Positions 1 through 12,698 of a stretch of DNA of 64,000 nucleotides are shown piece by piece. The DNA lies in assembly GCF_021018805.1 (NCBI RefSeq), contig NC_086283.1, forward strand, positions 61,644,182 to 61,708,181, written 5' to 3'. Made by a program: the position numbers and the translations under genes. This DNA is from Prinia subflava. Lineage: Eukaryota > Chordata > Aves > Passeriformes > Cisticolidae. The notes beneath the pieces are model-generated. The model was given only the letters and a program-made list of their open reading frames with translations, had not been told where the DNA came from and did not search any database. Each line of letters begins with the position of its first letter. The stretch's first letter is position 1.

Positions 1-578
1 GTAAGCCAGTGAAAAGGAGGTGTTTGAGATGGCAGAACAGTGATGGGAGAATTCTTGTCAAGGAACTGTAGTGTTCTAACTGAGCTGTCAGTAGTACAGC
101 ACTTACTCCTGTGGTCTGGCTTACAGTTTCTCTTGGAATGCACTCCCTTTCTGTGCTTTCTCTTCAAAGGCAAGACTAAATGATGGTCTACATCAGAGAC
201 AGCAAGAACTATCTATTTTTTCTTTGCTATGTGAAGCACTAAGATGGAAACTGAGGGGTAGCAGGAGTATATCTCTCATTGCTGTCCTTCTTCCTGTTTC
301 ATCTTTTCATCAGTTTCCCTTTAATACTCTTTTTGCCTTTGTTTAAAAAAAAATAGATTAAAGGAAGATATTGCAAGCATCTTCCCTCTTGCTTCCCTTA
401 TGATTTTGACCATCTATCTCAGTTGCTTGTTAGGCTTCAGGCACTGTGAAATTGGTATCCTCTAAAAGGTGTAATAAGGTAGTGTAGTTCTTCTTTCATC
501 TTTTTTTCCAGATACCTGCTTTTATTTTGGTCTAATGGAGAAAAGGTGTCTTTCCTGTAAGCTTGTAATTTGTTGTTT
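1..578. other. AT-rich single-copy sequence, no feature seen
   Basis: Nothing in this stretch resembles an exon, RNA gene or known repeat. It holds short T and A runs only and ends at the assembly gap. Confidence 0.5.
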
Positions 579-778
579 NNNNNNNNNNNNNNNNNNNNNN
601 NNNNNNNNNNNNNNNNNNNNNNNNNNNNNNNNNNNNNNNNNNNNNNNNNNNNNNNNNNNNNNNNNNNNNNNNNNNNNNNNNNNNNNNNNNNNNNNNNNNN
701 NNNNNNNNNNNNNNNNNNNNNNNNNNNNNNNNNNNNNNNNNNNNNNNNNNNNNNNNNNNNNNNNNNNNNNNNNNNNNN
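579..778. other. assembly gap (200 N)
   Basis: A run of exactly 200 N bases. The round number suggests a placeholder rather than a measured length. It directly abuts an (AGAGA)n tract, so the missing sequence is probably more of that repeat. Reading frames that cross it on either strand are artefacts. Confidence 0.99.
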
Positions 779-928
779 AGAGAAGAGAAGAGAAGAGAAG
801 AGAAGAGAAGAGAAGAGAAGAGAAGAGAAGAGAAGAGAAGAGAAGAGAGAAGAGAAGAGAAGAGAAGAGAGAAGAAGAGAAGAGAAGAGAAGAGAAGAGA
901 AGAGAAGAGAAGAGAAGAGAGAAAAAAA
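779..928 (+). repeat. (AGAGA)n pentanucleotide microsatellite
   Basis: About 150 bp of pure purine sequence built from the 5-bp unit AGAGA, with a few phase slips such as AGAGAGAAG. Its left end is lost in the N gap, so the true array is longer. The strand is entirely purine, giving potential for triplex or slipped structures. Translated in any frame it yields low-complexity Arg/Glu/Lys or Ser/Leu/Phe peptides that are not genes. Confidence 0.97.
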
Positions 929-3247
929 ATAAAAGAAAAGTGATTTTGCAGATTAGGAACTGAGAACCAGAAACCAAATTCAGGCTAGAATTACAGATTA
1001 ACAGCTACAATACAGAAGCACCCAAGAAATACTGCTTTATTTTGAATTCTGAAGACAGGAATATTTCAAACCCATATTTAGAAAGGTATATACCTCAGAG
1101 GTGTTCCAGGAGCCAGCAATGCCCATCATTTACTGGAGGCAATTAAAATTGTTGCGTCTTGGAGAGGCAATCTTTTTTCTCTTTTCCAGTATGTCCTGGG
1201 CAGACAAGGTAAAAAAGAACGGAGTTGTTTTCTGTCTCTGTTTGTTTCGCCCTGTTTTTGACACTGTAAGAAGGGTAAAATCAGTGCAAATGGGCACATG
1301 CATAAGTGAAGAAATCTACAAAAAACCTTTGAAGTACCACTATAACCATTCTGTGGTTCAAACATCTCATGTTTTGTTAGTGTCTTAAAGGGCTTTAGTT
1401 GTTTTACTGCAGGTATATTTTGTTCTTCTAGCTGATATTTTGGTGGGCCTGGAATTTCGTCTACTGTGAATGTAGTGGAGGTGAATTACATTATGAATAT
1501 TCTACAGAAAATGAATACACAGAAAAGTTAGTTTTAACTAGAAATTTTGTTAAGGTTACTTATTCTACTGTATTAGCATTTAGTGGTCCTTTTTATTAAC
1601 ATAGTCCCTCCAGCTTATTTCCTTACTGCTACGGGGTTTTTTAATGTATGTTTACAGAGATAATACTTTGTATTTGTGGTTAGCACCAGCTGAATATCAA
1701 GTAATGTTTATCTGTTCTCTTTCTTTTCTTGTTTCTCCTTTGTTTTTCCTTGCTTCTACATTTTGTTCCTTTTCCTATTATTGTCTTAGCTGAAGTCCTT
1801 TCTCCTCCTATCTGAGCAGCTGTTTTATATTCTTAAAATATTCCTCTTTTTTTCTATCTCTCTTCTTATCCTTCTATACCAGATCTATCTTGCTGTCTAG
1901 ATACTTGCTGTGCAATTTCTCACAAAATAACTGGCAGTGCAAGAAGTGAAAAATCAAGTACAGCTCTCCCTTTAAGTCTTCCAGTTACTCAGGCAAGATT
2001 TAGAAACCATGTGTTTTAAGGCCAGATTTGCCTTCACTTTTTGAGGTGGAAAGAAATTTTATGAATGTGTAGGAATACATTAAGTATGGGAATGAAGCAT
2101 AAAATACTTTACAAACAGAATTATTAATGATTTGTAGACTTAAATAAGAGACCAGACCAAAATGCAGTCTTGGCATTTCCAAATCCGTGGTATGGGGCAG
2201 TTTCAAAGATCATTCCTTCTCCCAAGAAAGATTTTCAGTTCAAGGCATTGTTTTAGTAGGCAGGCAGTCTCATTCATTGGCTTTTGTGTCTTGAGACCTT
2301 TTGTTAAGCAAGCCAAATGTGCAAGTTAGGAGGCCATTGCCTAAAAAGTGAAGATGAGAAACTCATTTCTACCTTTGACTTCTTCAGGCAAAACATTGTC
2401 TTACAGAATTTGACTCTCAGGGACACAGCAATGAAACATCTGGCTTGAAAAATATTAAGAGAGTAAATGCTACTTTGCTGACAAAGCATTGAAATGGATA
2501 ATTTTATTTATCTTTTGGTCTAGAAATTCAGACTACACAACTGGGATTGATACGTCTTTGTTCCAAGAGCTACATTCTATTATTTGTCACTTAAACTATT
2601 TTAAGGACTTGTCAGATATTATCTGTCATTTATAGGGAACCAAGAAATTTATCAGATTTTTTTTCTCTTACCCTTCTTAAGGCTGAAAAAAGCAAATCTA
2701 GAATTCCAGTGCCAATTAAGATACTGTGAATTTGGAGGCATGTAACTTGGGAATTTGGTAGGTCTCTGAATTACGAAATTATCTTGGTGAAATAATGATA
2801 CTTGTCTCTGATAGATTTTCTCATTGAATTCAGAAAAAATATACTAATGCTTGAAATAATTGAATTCAAGATTAAATAAAGTTTGATTTCATTAACTAAT
2901 ACTATTAGGCAAAGGCTGCAGTAAATTTGGTTGGCCTTCCATTGACCTCTTATTAAAATTGTAAGGAAGCAACCTTTATCTTATTGTTCATTTCATTTCT
3001 AACTAATGAGATTGGCCTTGGAGCTGGAACTTCCCTTTCAAACAGCTGTATTTGAAAATCATGCTTTTGATATCTTTTGTTATTTCTGAAATCTGAAATG
3101 ATATCTCATCGTCATTTACATTTTTAGAAAATGTTATAGTGTCATCTTCAGCAATAAGCTCATCATCTATATCAGAAGTAATTCTCATTTATCTATCTGT
3201 TTTTTTCTATCACAGGTTTAATTTTCTATTTATGTATGAGTTTGAAG
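929..3247. other. AT-rich sequence, no feature seen
   Basis: About 2.3 kb with no recognisable repeat or exon. Open frames here are under 100 codons and show no familiar motif. Pyrimidine-rich patches, for example around 1720-1880, are ordinary for intergenic or intronic bird DNA. Confidence 0.45.
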
Positions 3248-4550
3248 TTAGAAGCAGGTGGTATTAGAGTTTGAAAGTTTATAGCTAAAAGCTAGAATGT
3301 GACAGAGTCTTACTATCAGAAGTGTTATTATTAATTCACCTTGGAAATTTCTACTGCTGACAGATCTGAAACCCCTTACATTTTCTGTTGTAATTCCACA
3401 AACTAGAAAAATGTTTGGGATACAAAGAGAGGAACAGGGGACAGGACAGAGAGATTCATCTTGTCTGGGAATCTCTTTGACAGGATCCCTGGAACCTCTC
3501 ATGGAAGGAAGAAGATGCCAACCACCGCAGAACAAGAACAACCCACCATCAGTGGACAAAAAAATTAATAAAAATTGAGAATACCACGGGCTCAGGCAAA
3601 AACCAGCATATACAGGTGGAACTGGAGATGAGAAACATCCCAAGAAAGCAATGTCTTTAGCATCTCCCAATGCCCAAAATCCAAAACTCAGCTGGAACTG
3701 AAATATGCAAAGCAGGTCAACCAGATGGATTTCTGTAAGTAGCAAAGATAAGGCTGAGGAAAATGTGAGCTTGTGATGCACTGGAACAGGGGCTCTACCG
3801 ACAAGGAATATACAGGACACTCAGTGCCCTTTTCACTGCCAAGAGCTGTCCTACATCACCCCAGTCTCTGAGCCTCCTCTCAGGGTCTGTGGGATGAAGG
3901 CAGTGCTCATACAAAAGGGAGGTCAAAGCAGAGAGCACTAAGCTCACTTAGTGTGACACACACAGATCCGTGGACCACAGAGGATACACCCTAAGATGAT
4001 GAAAGAGGTGTCTGCTGTCACTGCAGGAATGCCTTCAAAATGTAGTGGCAATAGATTAGTTTTTACTGGGAAAAGGGAACCTCTTATTCAATTAGGGCAA
4101 GAGCCACAATTTTATCAGAGTCTCCTCAACCCTATCCAGGGCAGAAATGAAAATATCTTCCTGAAAGCAGTTTCCAAACCCAGGAACACACTGTAAGGAA
4201 CAGAGATGAGATGACTGACTGTACTGATACAGGGGACCTGCTGATGTCATATATCTTTCACAAGGCCTCCAGCATGGTCTGTTTGCAGTTGTACTGCTTA
4301 GGAGGACTGTGTTAGGGGTCTCCTCTAAGCAGCATGAAATCACTGCTGCTCTGAAGAATACATAGCTACACAGATGAAAGAAAATCCAGAGATCGTGGGA
4401 TCTGATGAGGAAAGAGGTACAGCATGAGATTAGAGCTTACATGGGGCCCAAGAGAGTGCACTGGTCAGGATGGAGCAGCTATGGAGCAGCCATAATGTTT
4501 TGTGGAACATGGAGAACATGTTTCCTGTAGACTCTGAATATATCATATAT
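3248..4550. other. unclassified higher-GC block with a 190-codon minus-strand open frame
   Basis: This block is richer in G and C than its surroundings. It contains the longest open frame that is not simple sequence: 190 codons on the minus strand at 3248-3820. That frame is rich in Leu, Phe, Ser and Cys, with no domain, signal or catalytic motif that I recognise. The neighbouring part up to about 4500 has a similar texture, suggesting an unidentified old mobile element or a transcribed non-coding unit. I do not assign a coding function. Confidence 0.3.
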
Positions 4551-5699
4551 ATATTACGATACCTTTGAAGAGAAAACATGTTCTAAGCATCATGTCTGTA
4601 GGTAATTTGAATGGGATGGAAATAGAGGAAATTTTTGTAGTCATCCTCTGTTTCCTCTTGTGGGTCACCATATAGAAATGCTCAAGGCAGGACAAGCAGA
4701 TTCTTCCTTGCTTGTAACAGCTAACCTGATGCTGAAAAGACAAGCATTAGAATCATCAGGGTCACTTTACTCTCTGTACCTACTACAATGTCTTCAGCGG
4801 GAATCCTAAAGGCTTTTGAAACCATTAAAGTTTCATTTGAATTGTGAAAATAAGGAAGCTGTGTTGTAACAGACTAGATTTGTCTTTAGTATCCTGGTGG
4901 ATTTCTGCTGTCCTGGTCTAGTATCTGTGGGACTGCTGTAGTTTCCTATGCCCAGTGAAGTAATGATGAGACTGGTTCCAAACAGCAGACCCACACATAT
5001 GAAAAAACACACAAAATCAACCAACAAATTAAGGACAAGTGTACATCTATCAGTGTCCGTGTAAACATGGGCTGTATGGATGGCATGAACATGATCCTTG
5101 TCATAGGATCATAGGTATGATCTGAATTCTCAACTACTGTTTTCAAAGATACAAAAGTATAATTTGCCCAGCCAAAACAAAGCCAAAAACCCAAAACCAG
5201 AACAAGCAAACAAAACAACAAAAACCCTTTATAAATTGAGGATGGCTAATTTTAACAGCAAGAATCCTCCTTGATATTATATTTCTGTTACTGGTTTTTA
5301 TTTGCCACTCATAATCAATACTGAACTGACCAAAAAAATCCATTTAACATTTGCGAGTCCAATGAGTGATCTCTTTAATTTTATAATGTTGTAAAGTGCT
5401 CCTGGAACATATCAACAGATGGGAAATGAGAGAGAAAACAACATACAGAAAACATATTTTTCCACAAAAGGAAACACAACTTTACTTCAATAAACTATTT
5501 GGACCAGAATAACTTTGTTGCTCCCTTTTCCTCAGTTTTACCTGATAAGAATGTCCGTAAGACCAACGGACCAAGATTTATGCCTTCCGGACCCTGAGGC
5601 TAGAGAAGAGATCTGGAACCGGGAAGAGCTTTGTAGAGGAATATAAAAAGGTCATGAAATGTTTAGATAAATGAGAGTCACAGATACGGGCCTGCTTAG
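4551..5699. other. AT-rich sequence, only an A/C-rich tract seen
   Basis: No exon or known element is recognised. A low-complexity A/C tract at 5168-5227, made of units such as CAAAA and CCAAAA, is the only visible structure. Confidence 0.4.
5168..5227 (+). repeat. A/C-rich low-complexity tract
   Basis: Sixty bases composed almost only of A and C, in irregular CAAA, CCAAAA and CAACAA units. Similar tracts lie at 25435-25494 and 57232-57302, and in the opposite orientation (T/G) at 63709-63823. Confidence 0.75.
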
Positions 5700-6002
5700 T
5701 CTGAGAAAGAGATCAATCAGAGGAATTTTATAGGGGAAGTGAAGAAGAGGGAGTCAGACTCTTCTCAGTGAGGCCTGGTGATGGGACAAGAGATAATGTG
5801 CACAAGCTGAAAAGGAGAAAATCTTTTTAAAGTGATCAAACACTCAGTTTGTCAAGAGGGCTTCTGGAGTCCCCATCCCTGGAAATACTCAAATTTGGAT
5901 TGGACAGTGGTCTGGGCAACCTGCTTGTGGGGTCCTCTTCTAGGCATGGAGGACTGGACTAGATAAATTTGAAAAGTGTCTCCTAGTCTTGACCATTCCA
6001 TG
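5700..6002 (+). mobile_element. CR1 LINE fragment, 3' end
   Basis: The sequence follows the CR1 3' region in sense orientation. It has the line coding for the end of ORF2 and 3' UTR (gtgatgggacaagag, then the gcacaagctg-type stretch), then cccatccctggaaatactcaaa, ggattggacagtggtctggg and the terminal gaccattcca. It is a 5'-truncated, diverged copy, as is usual for this non-LTR retrotransposon, which carries no poly(A) tail. No reading frame survives. The exact subfamily is not determined. Confidence 0.88.
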
Positions 6003-6717
6003 GCAGAGTACCTGTTTTATACAATCAGGACTTTAAAAATCTGTTGCATTGCTGAAACCCTTGCTTTGCAGATATATGGCTAAAAGTCATATCATAATGA
6101 ACAGATATATTTGTAGTTGTTTGGAATTTCTACCCTTGCTCACATGAAACAGAGTCTCAAATGAATTAATTTTTTTCTTCTAATGGTATTTTTATAATAG
6201 AAGTGGCAATGGGAAAAGACCATATTGTAGATCTAATTTTATTTCAGGTCATACTGTTATGTTTTCTGCTCAAAATACAGGTCCAGTTCATTCCATAAAT
6301 CAGTAGCAGCTCTCTTTGGCCCTTCTTGAATTCAACCTGCACAGATACTCTACAAGCTGTTTGTACCTTTACTGCTACAATATTAAATATAAGAGGAAAT
6401 ATTAAAAATAAGAAAACTGAAAAACTACTACTGATAATTATTTTGTCTGTCATATAAAATAAAATATCCCCAAACAATTGAAGATGTATAATCAGTTAAA
6501 CATTTTATATGTGTGGGACTACAATATTTTAATGGAGACATGGATCAATGCAATTCATGTTGCATACATTATTTCTCTTTTGTTTAACATTCTTTTCAGA
6601 AATATTTTTTCAGATAAAAGATAACTTTCAGATAAAAGATAATTACTCTTTCAGAATGGTTTATTCAAATGGAAGAATATTGGCAACAAACATTTTGGGA
6701 GAAAATAAAGTTTAATC
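6003..6717. other. AT-rich sequence between two CR1 ends
   Basis: No exon or element is recognised. An imperfect 19-bp tandem duplication sits at 6608-6642: the string TTTCAGATAAAAGATAA occurs twice, separated by two bases. Confidence 0.45.
6608..6642 (+). repeat. two-copy tandem duplication
   Basis: The string TTTCAGATAAAAGATAA starts at 6608 and is repeated almost immediately, ending at 6642. A two-copy duplication of this size is typical of replication slippage. Confidence 0.85.
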
Positions 6718-6871
6718 TGTTCTCTGACTTTCACTGGAACAGGTTTTTCAGAGATATTCTGGAGTCTCCCTTCTTGGAAATATTAAAAAGCCATCTGAAC
6801 ACAGTTTGCTTGAGAAGGAGAGTTAGACAAGATGATCTCTGCAAGTGACTTCCAAATTCTAACATTCCATA
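6718..6871 (+). mobile_element. CR1 LINE fragment, short 3' end
   Basis: About 150 bp in sense orientation matches the last part of CR1. It has cactggaacaggtttttcag, ggagtctcccttcttggaaat, the ttgcttgag..ggagttagacaagatgatct line and the terminal acattccat. It carries its own 3' end, so it is a separate insertion from the CR1 at 5700-6002, not its continuation. Confidence 0.85.
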
Positions 6872-7024
6872 AACAGGGAATAAATTGAATGTGATAAATT
6901 CTCATCACATTATGTATTTACAGATCTGCTTGCCACAGATTCTTTGGTTCCACAGAACACAGTCTAAATTTTTGAGATATATTGTAATTTCTGATAGAAA
7001 TTATAAGACCACTAGCTAAGAAAT

Positions 7025-7150
7025 GTGTGTGTATATATACGTATATATCATGTATATGCACACCCACATATATACATATATAACTATGTATAAGTGTATA
7101 TATATAGAGACAGACACACTTATGTGTATACACGCATATATCTATATCTA
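7025..7150 (+). repeat. imperfect (TA/TG)n microsatellite
   Basis: Alternating purine-pyrimidine sequence with interrupted GT, TA and CA blocks. It includes a 16-bp palindrome at 7033-7048 (atatatac followed by gtatatat). The interruptions suggest an old, decaying array. Confidence 0.9.
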
Positions 7151-8140
7151 CTATAATGTCAATATAGAGACATTCCATAAATGTCTATAAATAGTTCAGT
7201 TAAAGCCATGATATTATTTGGCATTATCCAAGAAATAACCAGCTCTAACTACCATGGCTGTTGACCATGGATGAGTTTCATCACATGTGACTTTCTGTTC
7301 ACTTTTTTTCTGTCCTTTGGCTTGCAAGTCCTTCCAGCTGTATGGAAATGCAAATTTACTGTGCAGAGGCACTGATTTTTCTGTACAGTACTAGCCCAGT
7401 GAAATCCAAATGCTTTTTAAGAGTGTCTATTAAAAAAACCTCAAACAACAAAACAGCAAAATCAATCATACTTTTGCAGTAATAGATGTGAGTTTTTCTA
7501 ACATAATTTCAGTAGCCAGCGGAAACTTGACCTGCTAGTCAGTAGAAGGAAAGTGAAGTTGTTGAGAAAAAAAAGTGTTATGTGTTCAAATCTAGAAAAT
7601 TTTACAACAAGCCACAAAGAAAGCAATTTCTTATACAAAACCTTTTTTTAAATCTATTTTCAATAAATTTTAATCTTTTTATATTTTGTTTTTTTATTCT
7701 GGTTAGGACTCCTAGGCTTTTTTGATTAACACATTAATAATGGTAAGACATTTGACCATCTGTCTGCCAAGCATAAAACTTTTCTTTTGCATCATCATAA
7801 AGAAAAGAGATGCTTCCTTCTTTTTAAGAAATCCTAAAATGTGCAATAGGCTCTACAACATATTAAATCCAAAGGTAATTTAGTCTATCAACTCTCATAT
7901 GACTAAATCCTTATAATCTGGAGAACAGGAATTTCATCTGTAAAAGAAATCTACCTTTTTAACAAATGCTTTCCCAAGGCAGAAATACAACAGTGCCCCT
8001 AAATACATTGGTGCAAAAGTTTGAAGATAATTATGTGCTTTAGGTTTATTTTGAGTTAGGGAATAAGGAAATACTTGGAGTGAAAATTCTGAGTCTCCAG
8101 ATTCTGAAAGCCAAAGTGCAGTGGAAAACGTGATACCTTT
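7151..8140. other. AT-rich sequence, no feature seen
   Basis: About 1 kb without an exon, known repeat or notable structure. Confidence 0.45.
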
Positions 8141-8760
8141 TGCAGAATCTTAGACTTCCCTGAGCTGCAAAGGACCCACAATACTCACTGAAGTCCAGCT
8201 CCTGACACTGCATATGACATGCCCAAGAGTCCTTCCATGTGCCTGAGAGTATTGTCCAGATGCTTCTTGAACTCTTTCAAGTTGGTGTCATGACCACATC
8301 CCTGAGAAGCCTGTTCCAGTGCCCAACAACCCTCTTGTAAAGAACTTTTCCCTAATATCCAACCTAAACCTTTCCTGACAGAGATTTACACCATTCCCTC
8401 GGGTCCTGTCACTGTCTCACCACAGAGGAGAGATCAGTGCCTGCTGTTCCTCTTCCCCTCACAAGGAAATTGTAAGTGCAGAGAGGTCTCTCCTCAGTCT
8501 CCTCTTTCCAGACTGAACAGACCAAATGACCTCAGCCGCTCCTCATACAGCTTCCCATCTAGACCCTTCAGCATTTTCCCAGCCCTCCTTTGGACACTCT
8601 CTAATAACCTAATGAATTTCTTATACTGTGGCACCCAAACAAGCCCCCAGCACTCGAAGTGAGGCTGCCCCAGTGCAGAGCAGAGCAGGACAACTCCCTC
8701 TCCTGCCTGGCAGGGATGCTGTGCCTGATGCACCCCAGGACATGGCCCTCCTGGTCAATT
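8141..8760 (-). mobile_element. CR1 LINE 3' portion, antisense
   Basis: Read on the minus strand this is the end of CR1 ORF2 and the 3' UTR. Diagnostic plus-strand strings are gaagcctgttccagtgccc, cctaatatccaacctaaacc, ccattccctcgggtcctgtc, cacagaggagagatcagtgc and the cagactgaacagaccaaatg line, going into the ORF2 C-terminal coding part near 8600-8730. It is 5'-truncated, with a partial frame (8494-8733) that is only a relic of ORF2. It belongs to the same CR1 type as the copies at 36278-37035 and 49657-50095. Confidence 0.95.
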
Positions 8761-9563
8761 AGGACTGAATTAGAACAATATTCGAGAGGAAACAAGTTAT
8801 TAGTTTAATTCAAATATCTTTGATAAATGTCCATATTGCTTTAAAGATATTGTTAACACTTAGAGGAGAAAGAAAAAAGGATCGAATTTAATATTGTTGA
8901 TGACTTGAAGTGGCTATCCAGAACAGAGGCTAGAGACAGTTAAAAGAATAAAGTAGGTATTTATTAAAGGCCTTCAATAGATACACCTTGGGCAGTGGAA
9001 AAGCTTCTCAGAGACTACACCCAAGATGGACAGTGGTCACGAATTTCTCAGTCAGATATAAATTTGGTCTATTTGAATATCAGAGATTAATTGTCCAATT
9101 ACAGCTCCAAGTAATGAAGTCATATTCCCCTGGTTTGCTTCTTCCCCCCGCTCACTTTTGTTTATACTTTTCAGGGCTTGAAGCAGATGGTGTCCTTGGT
9201 TCTCAGGCCTGGAAGGATTGTTTTGTCAGACCAAAATGTGAAGAGGGCCTACTAACACTCTATATGGCTTTCAGTGTTATACACTAATGCAGTACAGGAT
9301 CTGAAATATGTAAAAGATAGACATTAGGGCACCACTGTTTACTTAAAAGCAGATGGCAAAGGTAGTTTGGAAAGATTTCCAAAACCAGTACATTTATGAA
9401 AATAAAAATTGTGTAGTTGGATTTTTTAAAAAAGTATTTGTTTCTTATATTGTCAATTTTAAACTTTCCTAGTTCTAATTGACTGCAAGTGACTATGAAG
9501 TTAGTAGATTTGATCTGTGATTTTCCATAGAGGTTACTTGGTTACTTTCTTAATTTCTGAGAC

Positions 9564-9574
9564 TTTTTTTTTCT

Positions 9575-9605
<31 letters not shown>
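9564..9605 (+). repeat. T-rich homopolymer tract
   Basis: Forty-two bases of T interrupted only by single C bases. No element is seen beside it, so it is not evidently the tail of a retrotransposed copy. Confidence 0.9.
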
Positions 9606-10574
9606 CTATTTCTACCCTAGTGAGGCAAAATACAGATAATTTTTCTTTTTCTTCTGTTTTCATGCACTTTTTAATTTAAGGGTAAACCTCAATTTTCTGA
9701 ACTTACTTCTTTAATTCTTTAAATTTATTTGTTTGCAATCTCTATAAAAGATATTTCCTCCCTAATATTATACAGATAATATTAAATCATTTCTTATGAA
9801 TAAGAATATTTCTGTAATGAAATTCAAATAAAAATTCATTGTGCCTGCAGTTTCTGTTTAAAATCTTTCCCTGTGAAACTTTTACTTCTTCAGGCCAAGA
9901 TGGACAAAAGTAATAGCAACTATTCCTCCATTGCATTTACCACTAGCAGAATGCCCTTTTCTGCGTCTGTACAGTTTTTTGGCTTTTGAGTTAAAAGTAA
10001 ATTCCTTGACTATTTTATCTATGCAGTGCTTTTTCCTTACTTACTTTGTTCCATGTGTTACACATCATAAATTGTAGATCACCAGTAAAACATTTTCAAC
10101 AGTCTAGCAACATTGTATTCACCATATTGACCAGATCATAAAAGGTCTTAGGCCAAGATGGAAAAATGGAGCTGTGCCTCAGTTTAATGTGGGTACCTTC
10201 CATTTAAACTGTTAGTTAGACCTGCTTATAAGTAAACATTATTTCTATAAGGTTTGCTCTTCATCTTCTACATGTGCAAAATGTATATTACATGTACACT
10301 CATATGCCTTAAACCTGCCTAAAGATGCTTTCCTCCCAGATGTTTGGAGAAGAAAATTAGCTGAGAAATATTGGAAATCAAAGGAAAAGTGTAGTACACA
10401 GTGACCAGAAAATACTGAATTTTTCTACTGATTAACTCTGATTGCTAAACAAATACATCTTTATGGCATAGTGTGATGAGCAACATAAATTTGTAGCAAT
10501 AACTATTAATTGTGCATAGGAATGGATAATTAACTCTTCAATCCAGATGTACTTCTTGTCTGTCACATATCACA

Positions 10575-10599
10575 CATTGTGACAGACAATGTCACAATG
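10575..10599. repeat. inverted repeat, 10-bp arms and 5-base loop
   Basis: The arms CATTGTGACA and TGTCACAATG are exact reverse complements separated by GACAA. It could form a hairpin as RNA or cruciform DNA. There is no context that gives it a role. Confidence 0.85.
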
Positions 10600-12698
10600 G
10601 ACTGCCTTGAAGAACTGGACAAGTGATTACATTTAAGAAAATTGCTTTGTGTGTGTCTGTGAGTCTTGCTTTTATAAGTACTGTAAAGAGTGGTACTGCA
10701 CAATTAAAATTATGTATTCATCAAGATTTTTAGTGGAAATGGATTTTAAGACAAATAGCATTTCTTGTCCATGAATGGCAATTATAATAAAAGAAAAATT
10801 GAGAAAAAAACAGCAAAAATCCATCAAGACACTACTGTTTCCTACCAACACTTTCATGTACATAAAATCTTACAAGTGCATTTCACCAACTGCACACAGA
10901 ATGACTGAGTGTAAGGAAAGGTTGCCTCTGCTGCTGTATTTTGTTGAAAGTAGTGCTCAAGATAAGTGAATAATATTAATTAGGCTTGGGACAATATAGC
11001 AAATATATTCTAAATCAATACAAAATTAATGTATATATGAGGAGTTTGTATCTTTGAGCACCTCTAACTGCACTGCAAATAAGACTCATGTAACATGGAA
11101 GTAACAGAGAGTTTTTACCTTACAGCCCATACTTCCCTAAAATATCTGTTACTTTTAAGAATTTTAAATATGTTTTAGCAATACTTTTGAAATTACACAC
11201 CTATAAGTAGCAACATCCAGTTATTTATTAAAGACTAAAAAAGCTTTGATTTTCTGTGGATTATTTCTTAGATTTTTTCTTTTGAAATCCAAGCTTCAAT
11301 TTTTTTTCTGTTGTTTGCTGTCTTTTGATTTTCCACAGCTGGGGATCACAGTCCTACTGGGTCACAGAGTGTAAAATGTACTGATTCATAAATAATTGAC
11401 TAGAATTAATAGTCAGATGAGACCAGCAAAGTAAATTACTTACATAATTTGAACCTATATGTTGGAAAAACACTGCTGTACTTCCTCCTAGGAACTTCGA
11501 TCATTATCTTTCTGTGTCTGCTAAGATCAACTTTCCATTGAAGAAATGAACATTTGTTTTAATTAAGGGTGCAAAATTTGGTTGTTTCTGTGCAAATCTC
11601 AGTGTTTCAAAGTTTGGTTTTGGATCCCATTTCTGACAATTTTATATGTTGATTGTACAGAAAGATTGACAATATTTGGATGATATAGGTAAATGTATAA
11701 TAGATAGGATAGAAATACCAGCATGGTCACTCACATGAAGACTGTTTAGTGGCATAAAATAATAGATCATAATTGAGCTATAAATTTTAAATCAGGAAGG
11801 GGCCATTGTCTTTTTGAAGGGAAAATAAACTTATAGGTGAGGATGTTGAGGTCATAAGTTTGCATTGTTGAAACAAAGTTATCAATGATTAAAGTTTTAA
11901 AGGGTTTTTTAGGAAGCTAGAATTTAGGTGACTTCTCCTTTTTACTTATTAACTACCACTAGAAGGTAGGCATCAGTGTGCTGGACAATAGTTTTTCGAG
12001 TTTCCTTTATCTCTGGGAAACTAAATTCCATACAAATTCTTGGCTATGTATCTGTATCACTCAGCTGTTTTGTTTAGAACCAGAAGTAGACACAGATGTG
12101 CACTGCTTTAATGAGATTGCAGTCCGGATCTGCCATTATATTCTGTTTCATCCTTTTATGGTAATTTCTTTATCAAAATGGATAAAATAGATTTAAAACA
12201 CATGATTTGCTTGCATAACTCCAGTGAAGTAGTTAAAATTTTAAATGGAATTTAGAGCTTCATAGATGGTAGCACCAAATATTGAATAAACAAAATTTGC
12301 ATTACAAAAAAAAATCATACATCTGGTGCAGCGAAAGAATCAGGAGAGGGTAGAGGGAAGAGAATCACTGTGTTTCTGAGTATAAATAGGTAATTGCTGT
12401 GCTGATTCAAAGTGACTTCTCTGTCCTTGCAAACTGGGTCTTTCTGTGCTGTAGAAAAGCACTCACTGAAATCCAGTGGGCTGTATCATGCCACTTTTCC
12501 TATACAACATATGAAATTGGTGCACACATCATTTCAGCAGGACTCTACTGGCGTCATTACAGTGGCTATGTCCTACAGAACACCATCTATTTTGCTTAGC
12601 ATATGGTGAGAACTATCTAGTAAGACTAACATAAATCTGCTTTTACTCTTGCCATACAGCATTTTCTTCATTATCCTTATTCGTATGAGCTGAGCTTT

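Larger units (their letters stand above)
8761..12698. other. AT-rich sequence with minor simple structure only
   Basis: Nearly 4 kb without a recognised gene or element. It includes a poly-pyrimidine T tract at 9564-9605 and a stem-loop sequence at 10575-10599. Open frames are all below 100 codons and carry no motif. Confidence 0.4.

Noticed and set aside
522..977. Open frames across the first simple repeat on both strands
   Set aside because: They pass through 200 unknown bases and a pentamer repeat, so they are not evidence for a gene.
5700..6871. Treating the two nearby plus-strand CR1 pieces as one element
   Set aside because: Each piece carries its own CR1 3' terminus, so they are separate insertions.
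8494..8733. 79-codon minus-strand frame resembling a protein C-terminus
   Set aside because: It is the decayed end of CR1 ORF2, not a host gene.
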